From assembly GCA_014871385.1 (NCBI GenBank), contig CM026428.1, positions 3,555,621 to 3,619,620 of the forward strand: a stretch of 64,000 nucleotides of DNA. The letters run 5' to 3'. The stretch's first letter is position 1, and every line of letters starts with the position of its first letter. Below are positions 34,301 to 44,400 of this stretch, piece after piece. This DNA comes from Ceratodon purpureus (lineage: Eukaryota; Streptophyta; Bryopsida; Pseudoditrichales; Ditrichaceae). The position numbers were made by a program, and so were the translations under genes. The notes beneath the pieces were generated by a model, which worked only from the letters and a program-made list of their open reading frames with translations, searched no databases and was not told where the DNA came from.

Positions 34301-34715
34301 CAACGCTCGCGTTCGGCTTTGGAAACCAATGGTGGAAGAGATGCACGTCGAGGAGCAGAAGGAGAGTGACGAGCGCCAGGCGGCTGAAAGAGCTGCGAGG
34401 GATCAGGCGGGAGTTGAGAACGGCACCTTCGAGCAGTTTGAAGGCGACAGAGGTAATTCTGGCTTGCTTCACGAGGTCAGTGCAAACGCACAGGTGTCCA
34501 GGCCGATTCCCAGTGCCAAGACGAGAAACGAAGACAAAGAGCATGTTGATAACGGTCCCATCGTCGTCACGGAAGTTGGGGGGACATCCGCCGAAGTTCA
34601 TCCACATCCGCGGGTCGAAGTCTGGATGCTGATGTTGCGGGAAACCACAATCAAGACGGTCCAGAAACGAAGAAAGCAAGACCAAATTCTGCCTCCGAAG
34701 GTTTCAAACCTGTGA
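25327..34715 (+). CDS. BELL: BEL1-like (BELL/TALE) homeodomain transcription factor, copy A, disrupted
   Basis: Exons: 25327-27000, 32742-32872, 33505-33738, 34049-34109 and 34284-34715; all junctions are GT..AG and in phase. The start is ATG 25327; the upstream open frame to 25201 begins with GTG. Domains: ZIBEL-like [10 protein letters not shown] (~321), SKY motif [14 protein letters not shown] (~424), BELL domain across exons 1-3 (~546-618), and a TALE homeodomain (~655-717) with the three-residue PYP loop insertion and [12 protein letters not shown]. Family role: nuclear DNA-binding partner of KNOX proteins; in mosses BELL proteins help launch the sporophyte programme. Two lesions set this copy apart. 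A 5.6-kb Copia element sits in intron 1. In exon 5 it lacks 10 bp found in copy B, after residues HPHP, so the last 156 residues are replaced by 34 unrelated ones ending at 34715. The old frame resumes to 35071. DNA-binding domains are intact, so it may still bind DNA. Confidence 0.88.
27028..27393 (-). repeat. Copia 3' LTR
   Basis: This 366-bp LTR lies at the low-coordinate end because the element is on the minus strand. Read in element sense it begins TGTTGTGTTTAGTGG and ends ATTCAATA, so it ends in TA rather than the usual CA. Confidence 0.95.
27394..27402 (-). promoter_or_regulatory. Polypurine tract
   Basis: GAGTGGGAG in element sense abuts the 3' LTR and should prime plus-strand DNA synthesis. 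A 15-bp string containing it (27394-27408) is repeated at 27538-27552, next to the polyprotein stop codon. Confidence 0.75.
27549..31925 (-). CDS. gag-pol: Copia gag-pol polyprotein
   Basis: This 1458-aa frame has no stop. I start it at ATG 31925 ([10 protein letters not shown]); the longer open frame begins with GTG at 32048. Gag (UBN2-type) covers ~1-230, with a CCHC knuckle [14 protein letters not shown] at ~235. The aspartic protease has DTGA at ~353. Integrase has the HHCC finger (HQRMGH..CEGC, ~508-551) and Asp/Asp/Glu in [14 protein letters not shown] and NGYIERDN (~578, 643, 678). RT has its palm motif as FIDDG (~1140) instead of the common YVDD. RNase H has DADYSN, STTEAEF and CDNQSA (~1308-1385). 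All catalytic residues appear present, so it could be active. It encodes the functions needed for particle formation, reverse transcription and integration. Confidence 0.97.
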   Translation of the reverse strand: MEKSEMAGIKVFDGTKFNVWKSSMDILFAYKKVSKIVDGTETKPDTGSTPAEVTAWEEKNNHARMLIMQAVTSSVMEDLVSCTTAAEMWTKLRSLHQLKSAENIYMVHAEFYDYKMSKTDSIRAHINNIEHKASILKDLGEPLTDKQVITKILMSLPPGYNSTVAAWANVPAAEQTISAITTRLLQQEHILKQQDKENLTDTAYFTRAQPVTKKMSKLEKREQDAAYLKELQSRTFCYNCGAPDHWSRDCTKPRRDNRGHHHSRHSSRNDSHHSRHNHSSHHSSRDHHHDKGKRPLQQSNACAVNTVHATVHADQDDSSSDMSESECSSSDEYAFTVISQLSEALSVTGDSDIWYGDTGATEHMTDRRSWFSTFNPVSEGSWHVSVADNRKLPVLGTGTIRILRQIDGVNKEGSLENVLYVPQLKRNLFSVGLAIEKGLLFISSGNTCEFRLQNGKGLKVLQGIRHGKLFILSFTVISPASEPTHPTSMVNIATSTVFSALSKPVKKDIVLWHQRMGHINLKTMKQMSENDSVQDFLITSFENFPSVCEGCALGKQHKASYKCNPDKERSRTPGEFLHADLSGKNSVPSLGNSIYYILIKDDATSFRFIHFARTKDEALPFFKKVIRIVKRETSNSVRKFRSDRGKEFCNKAFDALLNDEGIERDTSTPWTPQQNGYIERDNRTVCEAARSMLTAMNIPITLWAEAVSTAVHLLNRTINTQTGNKTPYELWYGIKPSIDHYRVFGSIAYVFTDKKHRTKFQARGKQVRFVGYSTTSKGWRFWDVAANKIIESSDVIFDEQSEKYQVDREQHAPQYVLFDLPIPSTNFHVPEIPLLHDPDVIDDSDQPTQPSTSSDILSPTAVSVGVSNPTSSMEFTPAHTDSSTPNTDSPHSEPLRPRFRSVADLYGNNNEIDDSNHPIYALTSAEQEEYESHALLVNTGAVYMEPQSYKEAIASDHSNDWQQAMQREYDSLIENRTWDLVSLPPGRKKVQCKWIFKVKYKSSGDIDKFKARVVAKGYSQKPGIDYSETFSPVVKHSSIRVIFAIAAAYKMHLIQFDIGTAFLNGDLHEDIFMSQPEGFVAAGCEKLVCKLKKSLYGLKQSARQWNIKFDTFLKTYDLIPSEADPCVYHDIGMTILLGIFIDDGIAASGDIARLNAVIAYLETIFKVVKGAMDYYVGFQVHQDSATHTITLHQTRYLTDVLIRFGMMNCHPVSTPADPHIILSDKANDEDHEFEGPYQQAIGCLMYAMVLTRDDISFAVTRCAQYSSKPRLSHWAAVKRVMRYIRGTLSHGITFSGPSSDLCLTGYVDADYSNDVGDRKSRTGFVFKLANGPISWCSQKQGCTADSTTEAEFVALAEAVKEAMWLRRLLRSIGFPLNQRTPIHCDNQSAIRLVKNPEFHKRTKHIERKYYFSREKYEMGEIDVLYINTKSQLADLFTKGLPKVQFLLLRDKIGMTALP
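32259..32269 (-). promoter_or_regulatory. Primer-binding site for half-tRNA-iMet
   Basis: Immediately after the 5' LTR, in element sense, comes GGTTATGGGCC. Its complement GGCCCATAACC is the anticodon stem-loop of plant initiator tRNA-Met (CAU anticodon), from my memory of that tRNA. It is not the usual 3'-end-complementary TGGTATCAGAGC. This suggests priming by a tRNA cut in the anticodon loop, as in Drosophila copia and yeast Ty5. Confidence 0.8.
32270..32635 (-). repeat. Copia 5' LTR
   Basis: This is the second 366-bp LTR, apparently identical base for base to 27028-27393. It should hold the element's promoter, pointing toward lower coordinates, that is antisense to BELL copy A. Confidence 0.95.
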
Positions 34716-35161
34716 TCGCATCCCCGATGCCCCCTGGAATGAACGTCGAAGGTGCAGAACCAGGGGAGTTCGAGGCCCTGATTATCCCTGGTGATGACGG
34801 GCGGGTTAAGGAGGACACCGGTTTTGAGACTCATAGTCAAGTTCTGGATCAGAACCCGAATGAAGACCAGAACGGTTTCACCCATGTCTCTCAGCAAGGA
34901 GCTGCGACAGTCGATAACTTCCCACCCATTATTGGGGGCAATGGCGCGTTTGTCGCGTTCGACGGTCATAACATTGGAGGGCCCCGAGCAACTGGAAGCC
35001 GTGACTCTGAACCCAGGAGTCGACCGACAGCGGGAGCTGTATTAGGGGCAACTAGTACTGGCACAGTATAGAACTTATTGTTTTCTGTGTTGTATCATAT
35101 ATTCTAGTTTTTATTAATATGAATTATAATAATGTAGATATTATTATAGACCATTATTCAC

Positions 35162-35164
35162 ATG

Positions 35165-35235
<71 letters not shown>
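35162..35235. repeat. (CA)n(TA)n microsatellite at inner end of left arm
   Basis: CACACACA runs into a long TA tract. The mirror tract is at about 37519-37591 and is of slightly different length. Such AT palindromes can extrude cruciforms near the palindrome centre. Confidence 0.9.
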
Positions 35236-35239
<4 letters not shown>

Positions 35240-35488
35240 GTTCAACAAAAGATGCACAAATTGCGAGATAGAGCAGTATTAAGTTAGGTCCTTAAACTGG
35301 TAAATATTTGGAAGTTTTAGTTGAGGTGACAATTGTTGGTTATGACGTTACCCATGTAAGATAGATCACATATTCCAAGTGCAAACCACTTCCAAAGTTC
35401 CATGAATCATGAACGTTTTTTTTTTTTCATCCTCTCTATAATAAATGACAACTTCGATGTATTTAAACATTGATTTTCACTCTCTATA

Positions 35489-36228
35489 TGGGGGGAAGCA
35501 CAATAAAGTGTACCAAAAAAGTGCTCCGCTCATTGTCAATTTCAGCCCCTACCGCAAAGACATAAGAAAGTGGCATCTCGAATGTTGGTATGTTGGGAAG
35601 AAGTATGGGTTTAGAAAATAGACTTGATTCTCTAAAGTGTGGGAAAATATGGTACGAATTCGCATCTTCTACAATGCGATACGAGAAGCTCAAAGTACGA
35701 CAAAGTGAATGTCAAGATTTCAAAAAGTGACAAGAACAATGTCGAATGTTGTCGGAAATCACTTCTGACTCCACCGGGATCTCCGTTTGTGAATTGCGGA
35801 TGTATAAATGGCAATGACCACTTGAAATGAAAGTTTTGGGTGCACGAGAAGTATTTCAAGGACGTTTTTCAAAACACTGTTTTCCGTGAAACTTTTTGTG
35901 AGGTTTTTTTCACCGAACATTGTTTCTTAAATTGGAAAAAACATCCTCTAAAGACAATAGAGGTCCCCAAGTGAAGAAATTAAAACTTTGAAAAAGTTCA
36001 TTTTCATGATTTAGAACTAGCGGTCAAGTTAAGTTTCAATTGAAGAGGTTTCTTTCATGGAGATGTGTGCAAGATACCCTATGACACCTTAAAAAGTGAC
36101 TAAAATGCTCAAAAACTACACCAAAATGCTCAAAATCAGCTTTGAGCTTTCAAAAACAGCACACTTCATATTCACTTCTTAGTCGTCACATATTGCACTT
36201 TGTGGTACACTTTATTGTGCTTCCCCCC
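35489..36228. mobile_element. 740-bp PIF/Harbinger-like MITE
   Basis: Ends are long inverted repeats (GGGGGGAAGCACAATAAAGT.. at the left, complement at the right). A 3-bp target duplication ATA (35486-35488 and 36229-36231) and length match the copy at 48249-48987. A 3-bp duplication with G-rich ends points to PIF/Harbinger, though no transposase is encoded. Confidence 0.8.
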
Positions 36229-36734
36229 ATATTGGAATCCAAATCTTTGTAATTAATACCGTCTTTAGAAAATGTTAATGTACAAAATGTTAATGTACAA
36301 AATGCTTACATGTCTTGATTTGCTCATGTTGTGATAAAAAAGTGCTTCATAAGGAACATTGCAATATACAAGGCATAAGAGTAAATACGTGCGGAGATGC
36401 TCTATGCTAACCTCAGCTTCTTCAACACTATGGTTCCCCTCCTGGATGTAGTCAAGGGTCCAATCTTCTGAAGCACAAGCTGTACTAGATGCAAGAACAC
36501 TGACTCTTCATGTGAATCTTCTTATGGAAGCTCGATTCTTTCGGGCCTTTTACTCCGCCCTAAATTGATATGCAATCGATTTGCTGACTAGCAACTGAAT
36601 CTGAGTTGTCTTTAAATTGCGGTGGCTTTGAAATTTTCGAAATTTTTGATATTTGTCGAGGAGGTTTTTCCGAGACTGTCTCCGAGGAGATTAAGATGTC
36701 AATGACGTGTGCTTCAGGCCCCTCTGTATCACAA

Positions 36735-36775
36735 AGCTCATTTTTCTGCCTCCGATGGTTTCAAACCTGTTAACG
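36735..36775 (+). pseudogene. Scrap resembling BELL exon 5
   Basis: TTTTCTGCCTCCGATGGTTT and following bases match copy A at about 34685-34715 with few changes. Translation gives FSASDGFKPV against [10 protein letters not shown] in the intact protein. A stop lies a little upstream. It is a decayed piece of a further BELL copy. Confidence 0.5.
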
Positions 36776-37069
36776 TTTGTGGAGTCAGAATTTACATGAC
36801 TGTGGTTCAGATCAGCGAAGCTTGAGATAAGTCTGTCAGAAGGTATTAGAGCCTGTGAATGCCTATATACAAGACAGTACAGTTAAAGAGTATCACACGT
36901 TGGGCTACAACAGATTAGTTCTCCAGGCAGCACAACTAATGGAGAATATGCCACTGGAGATTGAGATTTGACATTGTTTGGAGAATCTTGGAGAAATGTG
37001 CCATTGGTGAGAATAGTCATGGAGACCGCATCCAGCTCGGGGAAGTGACACTCAGCTCGCGCATGAATC

Positions 37070-37315
37070 TCAGAATTTCACAGCATCATCATCGATATGC
37101 CTCACAGGAATGACATTAAAAACGGATTAGGCGCAAAGCTGGAACTGGTGGACTTCGTGACGACAGAGTTAATGCAAGGTCCCCGTGCAGGCCCTGTCGG
37201 TCCATGGGAGTCAGTTTGAGGATAAACTTGGGGTTTGAATCAGGCCTCAGGGAATGGGTTAGAATGTTATCAAGTTGAGTCACCCTTCCTCGATTTTATC
37301 CAGTGTCGTAAAACA
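37070..37315. repeat. Third partial copy of the BELL intron-2 segment
   Basis: About 245 bp from TCTCAGAATTTCACAGCATC to TCGTAAAAC match 39351-39595 of the right arm in direct orientation and about 33165-33410 of the left arm inverted, with a handful of substitutions. It ends abruptly at both sides, as expected for filler DNA copied during a rearrangement. Confidence 0.8.
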
Positions 37316-37513
37316 AAGCTCAATTTGAGAGCCAGATGGTCGCCTTGGAGCTTGAGCTTGGAAGTGGTTTGCACTTGGAATATGTGATCTATCTTACATG
37401 GGTAACGTCATAACCAACAATTGTCACCTCAACTAAAACTTCCAAATATTTACCAGTTTAAGGACCTAACTTAATACTGCTCTATCTCGCAATTTGTGCA
37501 TCTTTTGTTGAAC

Positions 37514-37518
<5 letters not shown>

Positions 37519-37591
<73 letters not shown>
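37519..37591. repeat. (TA)n(TG)n microsatellite at inner end of right arm
   Basis: Mirror of the tract at 35162-35235, with a different number of TA units. The two flank the palindrome spacer. Confidence 0.9.
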
Positions 37592-37592
<1 letters not shown>

Positions 37593-37685
37593 CATGTGAA
37601 TAATGGTCTATAATAATATCTACATTATTATAATTCATATTAATAAAAACTAGAATATATGATACAACACAGAAAACAATAAGTT

Positions 37686-40600
37686 CTATACTGTGCCAGT
37701 ACTAGTTGCCCCTAATACAGCTCCCGCTGTCGGTCGACTCCTGGGTTCAGAGTCACGGCTTCCAGTTGCTCGGGGCCCTCCAATGTTATGACCGTCGAAC
37801 GCGACAAACGCGCCATTGCCCCCAATAATGGGTGGGAAGTTATCGACTGTCGCAGCTCCTTGCTGAGAGACATGGGTGAAACCGTTCTGGTCTTCATTCG
37901 GGTTCTGATCCAGAACTTGACTATGAGTCTCAAAACCGGTGTCCTCCTTAACCCGCCCGTCATCACCAGGGATAATCAGGGCCTCGAACTCCCCTGGTTC
38001 TGCACCTTCGACGTTCATTCCAGGGGGCATCGGGGATGCGATCACAGGTTTGAAACCTTCGGAGGCAGAATTTGGTCTTGCTTTCTTCGTTTCTGGACCG
38101 TCTTGATTGTGGTTTCCCGCAACATCAGCATCCAGACTTCGACCCGCGGGAATCACGGGATGTGGATGAACTTCGGCGGATGTCCCCCCAACTTCCGTGA
38201 CGACGATGGGACCGTTATCAACATGCTCTTTGTCTTCGTTTCTCGTCTTGGCACTGGGAATCGGCCTGGACACCTGTGCGTTTGCACTGACCTCGTGAAG
38301 CAAGCCAGAATTACCTCTGTCGCCTTCAAACTGCTCGAAGGTGCCGTTCTCAACTCCCGCCTGATCCCTCGCAGCTCTTTCAGCCGCCTGGCGCTCGTCA
38401 CTCTCCTTCTGCTCCTCGACGTGCATCTCTTCCACCATTGGTTTCCAAAGCCGAACGCGAGCGTTGATGAACCAATTGGAAACCTGTTCTCGAAAGCGTC
38501 AGACAACCATATTGCAAGCATGGCATCAAGATTTGATTTCTACCGGTCAGTGGACTGTTCAATTATTCATTTATTGTTTCTGATCTGGAGCCACCCAGCG
38601 TCTATCAGCACAGCATCGCACGACGAAGAATTATGCACTTCAGTGAGTAGAAAGTACCTGACTCCTTGTCAAGCCGGTCTGCTTCGCGAGAGATAACTTG
38701 TCAACGTCCTTAGGATATCTGCTCAAATCAACATGAGCTTAATTAGTATTCACCACACGAAACATCATGCACTCGGACACTTTCAGACTTCAAGGATTTC
38801 TTGGATGCATGTACGTGAATGCAAACATGTCGAGTGCCGTCCGATCTGACGTTCGATAGGTTGTTGGGAGACGCTTACGCAAGACTCGCTGTGACTCTGG
38901 AATTGATGGAATTGATATGAGCACTAGTGCAGAGTATATGAGTCTAGCACTCGAGATGTTGGAAAACAGCCTACTCTTTGTGCACGGTGTTCTCTGGGAA
39001 TCACGAGATGGAATGATAGATGTCTTACGGATGCAGAAAGTGCTCAAAAAGCCAGGCCCTCAGCACAGAAACGGCTCGTTCTGGAAGGCCCCTCTGGGGT
39101 CGCCACGCATTCTGCGGCAGCATTCCCAGCTGCTGGAGCGCACGCTGCTGGTCAACGTAGCGTGGTCTTGAGGATTCTCCTAATCCTGCGTTCCTGTCAA
39201 CCTCTTCCCCAAGGGCTCTTTTAACTACCTTCAGCTGGTTCCCGATCGCGTCCCGTAAGCGTCTGCAAAGCGTCAAGGAACGAAGAGCCGATGTCAAGTT
39301 TTAGTGAGGACTTAACACTAGTGCTACACATGTACACGGACGTATTTTTCTCAGAATTTCACAGCATCATCATCGATATGCCTCACAGGAATGACATTAA
39401 AAACGGATTAGGCGCAAAGCTGGAACTGGTGGACTTCGTGACGACAGAGTTAATGGAAGGTCCCCGTGCAGGCCCTGTCGGTCCAGGGGAGTCAGTTTGA
39501 GGATAAACTTGGGGTTTGAATCAGGCCTCAAGTGATGAGTTAGAATGTTATCAAGTTGAGTCACCCTTCCTCGATTTCATCCAGTGTCGGAAAACACCTA
39601 CCAGAGCGGATTTTGAGAATTTACTGTTCCTAACAGCCTTCAGGAATTGAGCAGGACATATCATGTGCGTTCAGTCATCATTACACTACTGTTTATATGT
39701 TACGTGTATCATGACTTCATCTAGTACGCATTGGTAACATTCACATTATCTGTACATCAACCAAGGAACGTCCTAACATCAAATTCGAAAGGAAAAAGGA
39801 AATTAAATCAGGACGATTCACTGTCGGAAACCATTCCGAGGCATCCATGTCCAATCACAGATGAGATTTTGGCATCATTTAGTAAACCTGAAGTGGCGTG
39901 ACATTGCTTGCAACTCGAGTGTGGTATAGGGAGTTGCTGTGTTCGGCCCTGCCCGGGAGTTAAACGCAGTAACGACGAGCTGAAGTTGATCACAGTACCG
40001 GCGATAACTAGCCTCCACCTGCTAATGACAGTACAATGCTGTTGTAAGTGGAACGGATTCGAGGGTTATTACGATGTCCATGATCAAACGATCCAAACTT
40101 GGAGAATCAGCGAAGAAAGGCATCCCAAAATACAGAAATAACATACCTCCTCAAGCAGAAGGCCAAGCTTTTGCTTCTTCGATTGGAGACCGTCTCCGAT
40201 CTCCGTGCTGGCTGCATCAGCGCGACCCGCGAAGATCTGCGAGTAGTCGACTACAGCCATTTGAGAAACAGCTAGAAGTGGGGAGGAGTGAATGTTGAAT
40301 GCTGGGGCAGCTGAATTCCTCCCGGAGGTCACTCCGTTGGGGATTGTTCTTGAGGAGCCAGCCGAGGTTTCCTTTCCAGTATTGTCCGTAAGGGTGCCAC
40401 CCACACCTGCAGACGCGCTTGCTCCAGCCATACTGTGCCAGTTGTTATACTGCTGATGATCGGAAGATCTGGCTGGCCTTGGAGGCCGCTTCAGGGCGGT
40501 CGCCCTACAGACTTCGTTGAGTATGGCTTGAGCCGACCTGATGAACCTCGACGCGGATATATGGTTGCTCGGCCCGGCACCTGATAGATTACCGTGACTG

Positions 40601-41820
40601 CTCGCGGCAAGATGCTGCCGGCCTGCAGTACTGTCGATATGTTCCTGTAGAAATCTTGCCCCCATCGTGGCGTCATCTCTGGAGTGGGTTCGGAAACGGC
40701 TCAAATCTGCATTACCTCCCGCTAAATACCTTGAGGCGAGCTCCTTGGTGTTCGATATAGCAGCCGCCTGACCCAGAGCTCCCATCTGGTCACTTTCTTG
40801 CAGCTGACCTCCCACCGAATGGAACTGCGATTGATGTGAAGACAAAGATAAGGACAAGCCTTGCCCATTGACGGCGATGCCTTCCAAGCCTTCCATATGC
40901 AATCCAACTCCATTTGACATGTGGTCTGTTTGTTGCATATGTGAGAGATCGTGACGTGATACATTAAACTGAGGCACACGGGGATCAGTTTCAAACTGGG
41001 ACTGATGAATTTGGGAATCTTCATTCATAGGTAGAAACGAATGTTCATTCCCCACATTTCGCCAATCGAAGTTTGGATCTGCACCGCGGCTTGCTGAGAG
41101 CTGATCAAGTAGCGACAGGGGAAGCCCCCCTACAGATGCGGCTAGATATGGATCAACACCATACTGTTGCTGGCCCTGGTCGCAGGCGGCTTGTGGTGTT
41201 GCAGTTCCTTCATCGTGTGTCGGATACAACATCGACGTGGTAGCACTAGCTTGGACCCGCCCATCAGCATGAAAACCGGCGTTTGAGCTGTATCCTGCTG
41301 TACCCACATGATGCAGAGCCTGTGCCATCGGTTCTTGCTGGTTGTTGGGTGCTGGAGGGTAGTAAACACCCCCATGGTCGCTATGACCGCCAACATTGAA
41401 GGATCCTCCTTGAAAACAATCGAGTAGGAGCTGAGCTTCACTATGAGGTGCCGTCATCATGCCGCTTCCACCAATTTGGAGGTTCTGCATGCTGGGATTG
41501 TCGTACAACCCTCCGTTGCCTCTACTATATTCCCAGAGAGACGGTGGAACAGATGGCGACTGACTCGGGTAGGCCCCCGTGAAGAGTGTCCCGATTAAGC
41601 CTGCACCCGATGCAGGGTGGCCTTGGCCTGCTGCCCCCTCCTCTGAGAACTGCAGCTGGCTTGCTTGATCCTGGAGGGGGGCCACCAGCACCCCTCCCCC
41701 CGTCACAAAGTTGTAGGAGTCGGCAGCTACCATGGAGTTGTTGTACTGATGATCAGGAGCTTGCAAGCTTTGGCTTGTCTCGCCGGGGTACGCTCGCAAA
41801 GACGAGTCCGTTGGATCCAT
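37686..41820 (-). CDS. BELL: BEL1-like (BELL/TALE) homeodomain transcription factor, copy B, intact
   Basis: Exons on the minus strand: 41820-40147, 40018-39888, 39262-39029, 38718-38658 and 38483-37686, with GT..AG introns in consistent phase; predicted length is 965 aa. Intron 1 is only 128 bp here, against 5,741 bp in copy A. ZIBEL-like [13 protein letters not shown] motif, BELL domain (..LLLEE joined to VEASYRRY.., then LQAMSRHF) and TALE homeodomain ([13 protein letters not shown].., [15 protein letters not shown]) are all present. The C-terminal 156 residues lost in copy A are acidic and Gly/Asn/Pro-rich, like an activation tail. A 15-bp unit encoding EEVAA is present once less in the upstream leader frame than in copy A. 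Role by family: heterodimerises with KNOX proteins in the nucleus. This is the copy most likely to be functional. Which BELL paralogue it is cannot be told from one locus. Confidence 0.92.
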
Positions 41821-42761
41821 TCTAAGAACGTCTTCGGAAACCCACCGTCCGCGGGATTTACCTGCTCGATTCCACTCCAACACGAACACTTCCTCCGCAG
41901 CAACCTCCTCCGCACAACCAAAACGCTTCACGCCTCAGACCTTAACCTACAGCAGTATCCACGCGCTCTCAAACCGCCGGGCTTTACCTCGCAACGCCTC
42001 CCGTCACGCGCACCAAACTCCGGCCATTTCCCCGTCGATTCCTTCACACAAGCACGGTCCTCCTCTCTTCTCCTCCCTTGTCTTCTCGTCACTTCTCTTC
42101 TCTAAGCTCCTCCTCCTCTCCCACGTCCACCGCACAATCACCCCCGACCTCCAGCATGAACTGATCACCCCGCAGCTCGCCTCCTCCAACTCAACACACT
42201 CCCAGCACCTCCATCAGAAACAAACTAACTTCAACTCCTCCAGCTTGGACCGCACACCGGAGCGCCCCGCAGAGGACCACACCAGAGGGCCACGCGATGA
42301 ATATCTCACCACCGGCTTGCTCTCCTCCCTCCCACGCTCACGGCACCACGCCACGCGCCATTTCAAACGGTTCACCCTTGCGCTAAGAAACGCACAGTGC
42401 GGTATGATAGCAGTCTCCCAAGCCGGCGACCTCCCACGGCCGCAATGATGCACCACAGCGCTCGATGTCGATATCGCTCGCAAGGCTAGGCACCCGGCCG
42501 AACGTCGCAGTCGCCGTCCTCCTCCGGCTGGAGATGCACGAGCGAGGCTAGTCGCGGTCGATGGAGAGAGACGTGCGCTCCGCCTCTCAGAGTGTTGCTG
42601 CTGTTGTGGTCGTCGTCCTCGCCCTCATGCCTCAAGTCATAAGCTCTAGTCGCTCTGCAAGCCTTCAACGCGCCCTCCGGCGTCTCTCACCAGGCTCAAG
42701 GTTGCAATTGGTCGCGCACTCACTCACTCGCCCTCTCTCTCTCTCCCCCTTCTCTTTCCCT

Positions 42762-42830
<69 letters not shown>

Positions 42831-44400
42831 CGGCGAGCCCCTCTGTCGCCGTGTGAATGGATCTCTTTCGCTTGCGTCTGCCCGCGGGGAGGGGGCCGAG
42901 CCTGCCCGTCATTACAGAGAATGCCATTGCATGAGGCCGTCTTACGTACCGCGTCACTTCACTAATTAGCTTACGCTTTTCTCGCTGGTCCCCACTAATC
43001 GCCCTCGCCTGCTCCCTCGCCCGGAGTCCAACGAGTCCAATGCCTTTGCTGATCCGGTTTCGTTTCTCATTTTCAATATTTTCGTTTTCATTTTCATTTT
43101 AATTTCATTTTAACGAGTCAAATGAGTTGAGCAACTTCGTTTGTCATCATCTTATTTCCTTGTCCATCTTTTTATTCAGGGTGATTTTTGCATTTGTTTC
43201 ATCCATTGGTGGTTTGTCGGATGGCAAGGCTTTTTCGTGAATCATCTTTGTTTTTATTTCTGAAGCTGCCCGAGGCCCGAGGGTGGTTTGTTTGTCTGAT
43301 TGACAGGTGGTGCCAAGTTACTGGTTTGGTCAATGGTGGTGTTTTTCTTTTTTCTTTTTTTTTCCCCCCGATTCTAATGTTGCAGCTGCCCTGGGGTGGT
43401 TCTGAGGGCTCTGGAGGGGTTAAAGTGTTGGGCTACTTGGTTTGTTGGTGGGGCTATTTGTTGGGGGTTGAGGCTACATGAGCTGATAGAGTTGGGAGCG
43501 GACCAATGGTGATGGGTTTTCACAATGGGAGATCCAGAGGGGTTTACTGATGTTCCAAGAGTAATTTGGAAATGAGTTGGGGAATGTGCCTTGAGGTGCG
43601 AGTCACCGTGATTGAGCCTTGGTATTCTGCGTAATTTGTGATAGGTGGGAATTTGGGTTGCAAGTGAGATGTGAGTAGCCGGCCCTGAGGTGAGATCATA
43701 ATTCTAATTTCTTCCCAGTGAAGTCCTTATGATAACAGCTCAAGTGCATTAGGGAAGTAATTATGGTGTGGGGTTAAAACTTAATAAGTGCTTGACAAGC
43801 TTCATTCTAATGACACATCATCAAATAACCAATGCTGAATTCTACTTAGCATCATTGAGTTGCCCAAGAGTTAATTCAGGAATGAAAACAAGCAGCCTTT
43901 GGTGATAACAGCTGTGGAGAAGTGGCATTCAAATCTGAAGTCTGCCTTAGAGGTGGGATTCAAAAGTGCAGCAAGCATCATGAACAATGAGCTCAATGGA
44001 TACTGAAACTCTATCCACTTACTGTAAATTCCAGTAATTGTTGCGATAGGTAAGAATTCAGAAGGCTACAGGTGTAAGATTTTGAGGCACCAACTTCAGC
44101 TGTGAAGCTGTAAGGGCTTAAGTGCATGACCATATAAATCCAGGTGATTCCTTGGTGGAGTCACAAATCTTCAGGAATCAGGCACAAGCACTCGCCAAGT
44201 TTTGTTCTTGTGATCTCCTCTGGACTTCAAGTTAGGTCAAGGTGGATCCAGGTGAGAATATCAAGATATTGGTTGGCCATTGGGCTATGGCAAGAATCAA
44301 CTTTGAAGAGAGATTGAAGTTTAAAGTGCAGCTCAAGAAATTTGAGAGAGCCTTGATGCAGAAAATAACTTGGTTACCGCTGGGACTAAGTTAGAAGTTA
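41821..44400 (-). promoter_or_regulatory. Duplicated promoter and long leader of BELL copy B
   Basis: Inverted equivalent of 22727-25326. It includes the CT/GA tract at ~42724-42828. A few substitutions against the left arm accumulate toward 44150-44400. No separate gene is supported in it. Confidence 0.5.

Larger units (their letters stand above)
22727..35395. repeat. Left arm of a large palindrome
   Basis: This arm is the inverted copy of 37358-44400. Coordinates pair with a constant sum of about 67147 outside the Copia insertion and about 72760-72767 inside it. Without the 5,613 bp added by the Copia element the arm is 7,056 bp. Identity looks almost complete around the gene and drops to a few percent difference toward the outer end (22740-22950). 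The arm contains a whole BELL gene and its upstream region. Confidence 0.95.
35396..37357. other. Spacer between the palindrome arms
   Basis: The 1,962-bp spacer holds a 740-bp MITE (35489-36228), about 500 bp of unrecognised DNA, a BELL exon-5-like scrap near 36735-36775, and a partial third copy of the intron-2 segment (37070-37315). No intact gene is supported. Confidence 0.85.

Noticed and set aside
34712..35071. Separate gene downstream of BELL copy A
   Set aside because: It is the displaced 3' part of exon 5 after the 10-bp deletion; copy B reads straight through the same sequence.
37788..38696. 302-codon plus-strand ORF opposite BELL copy B
   Set aside because: It is the antisense shadow of exon 5; the left arm's equivalent is broken and no motif is seen.
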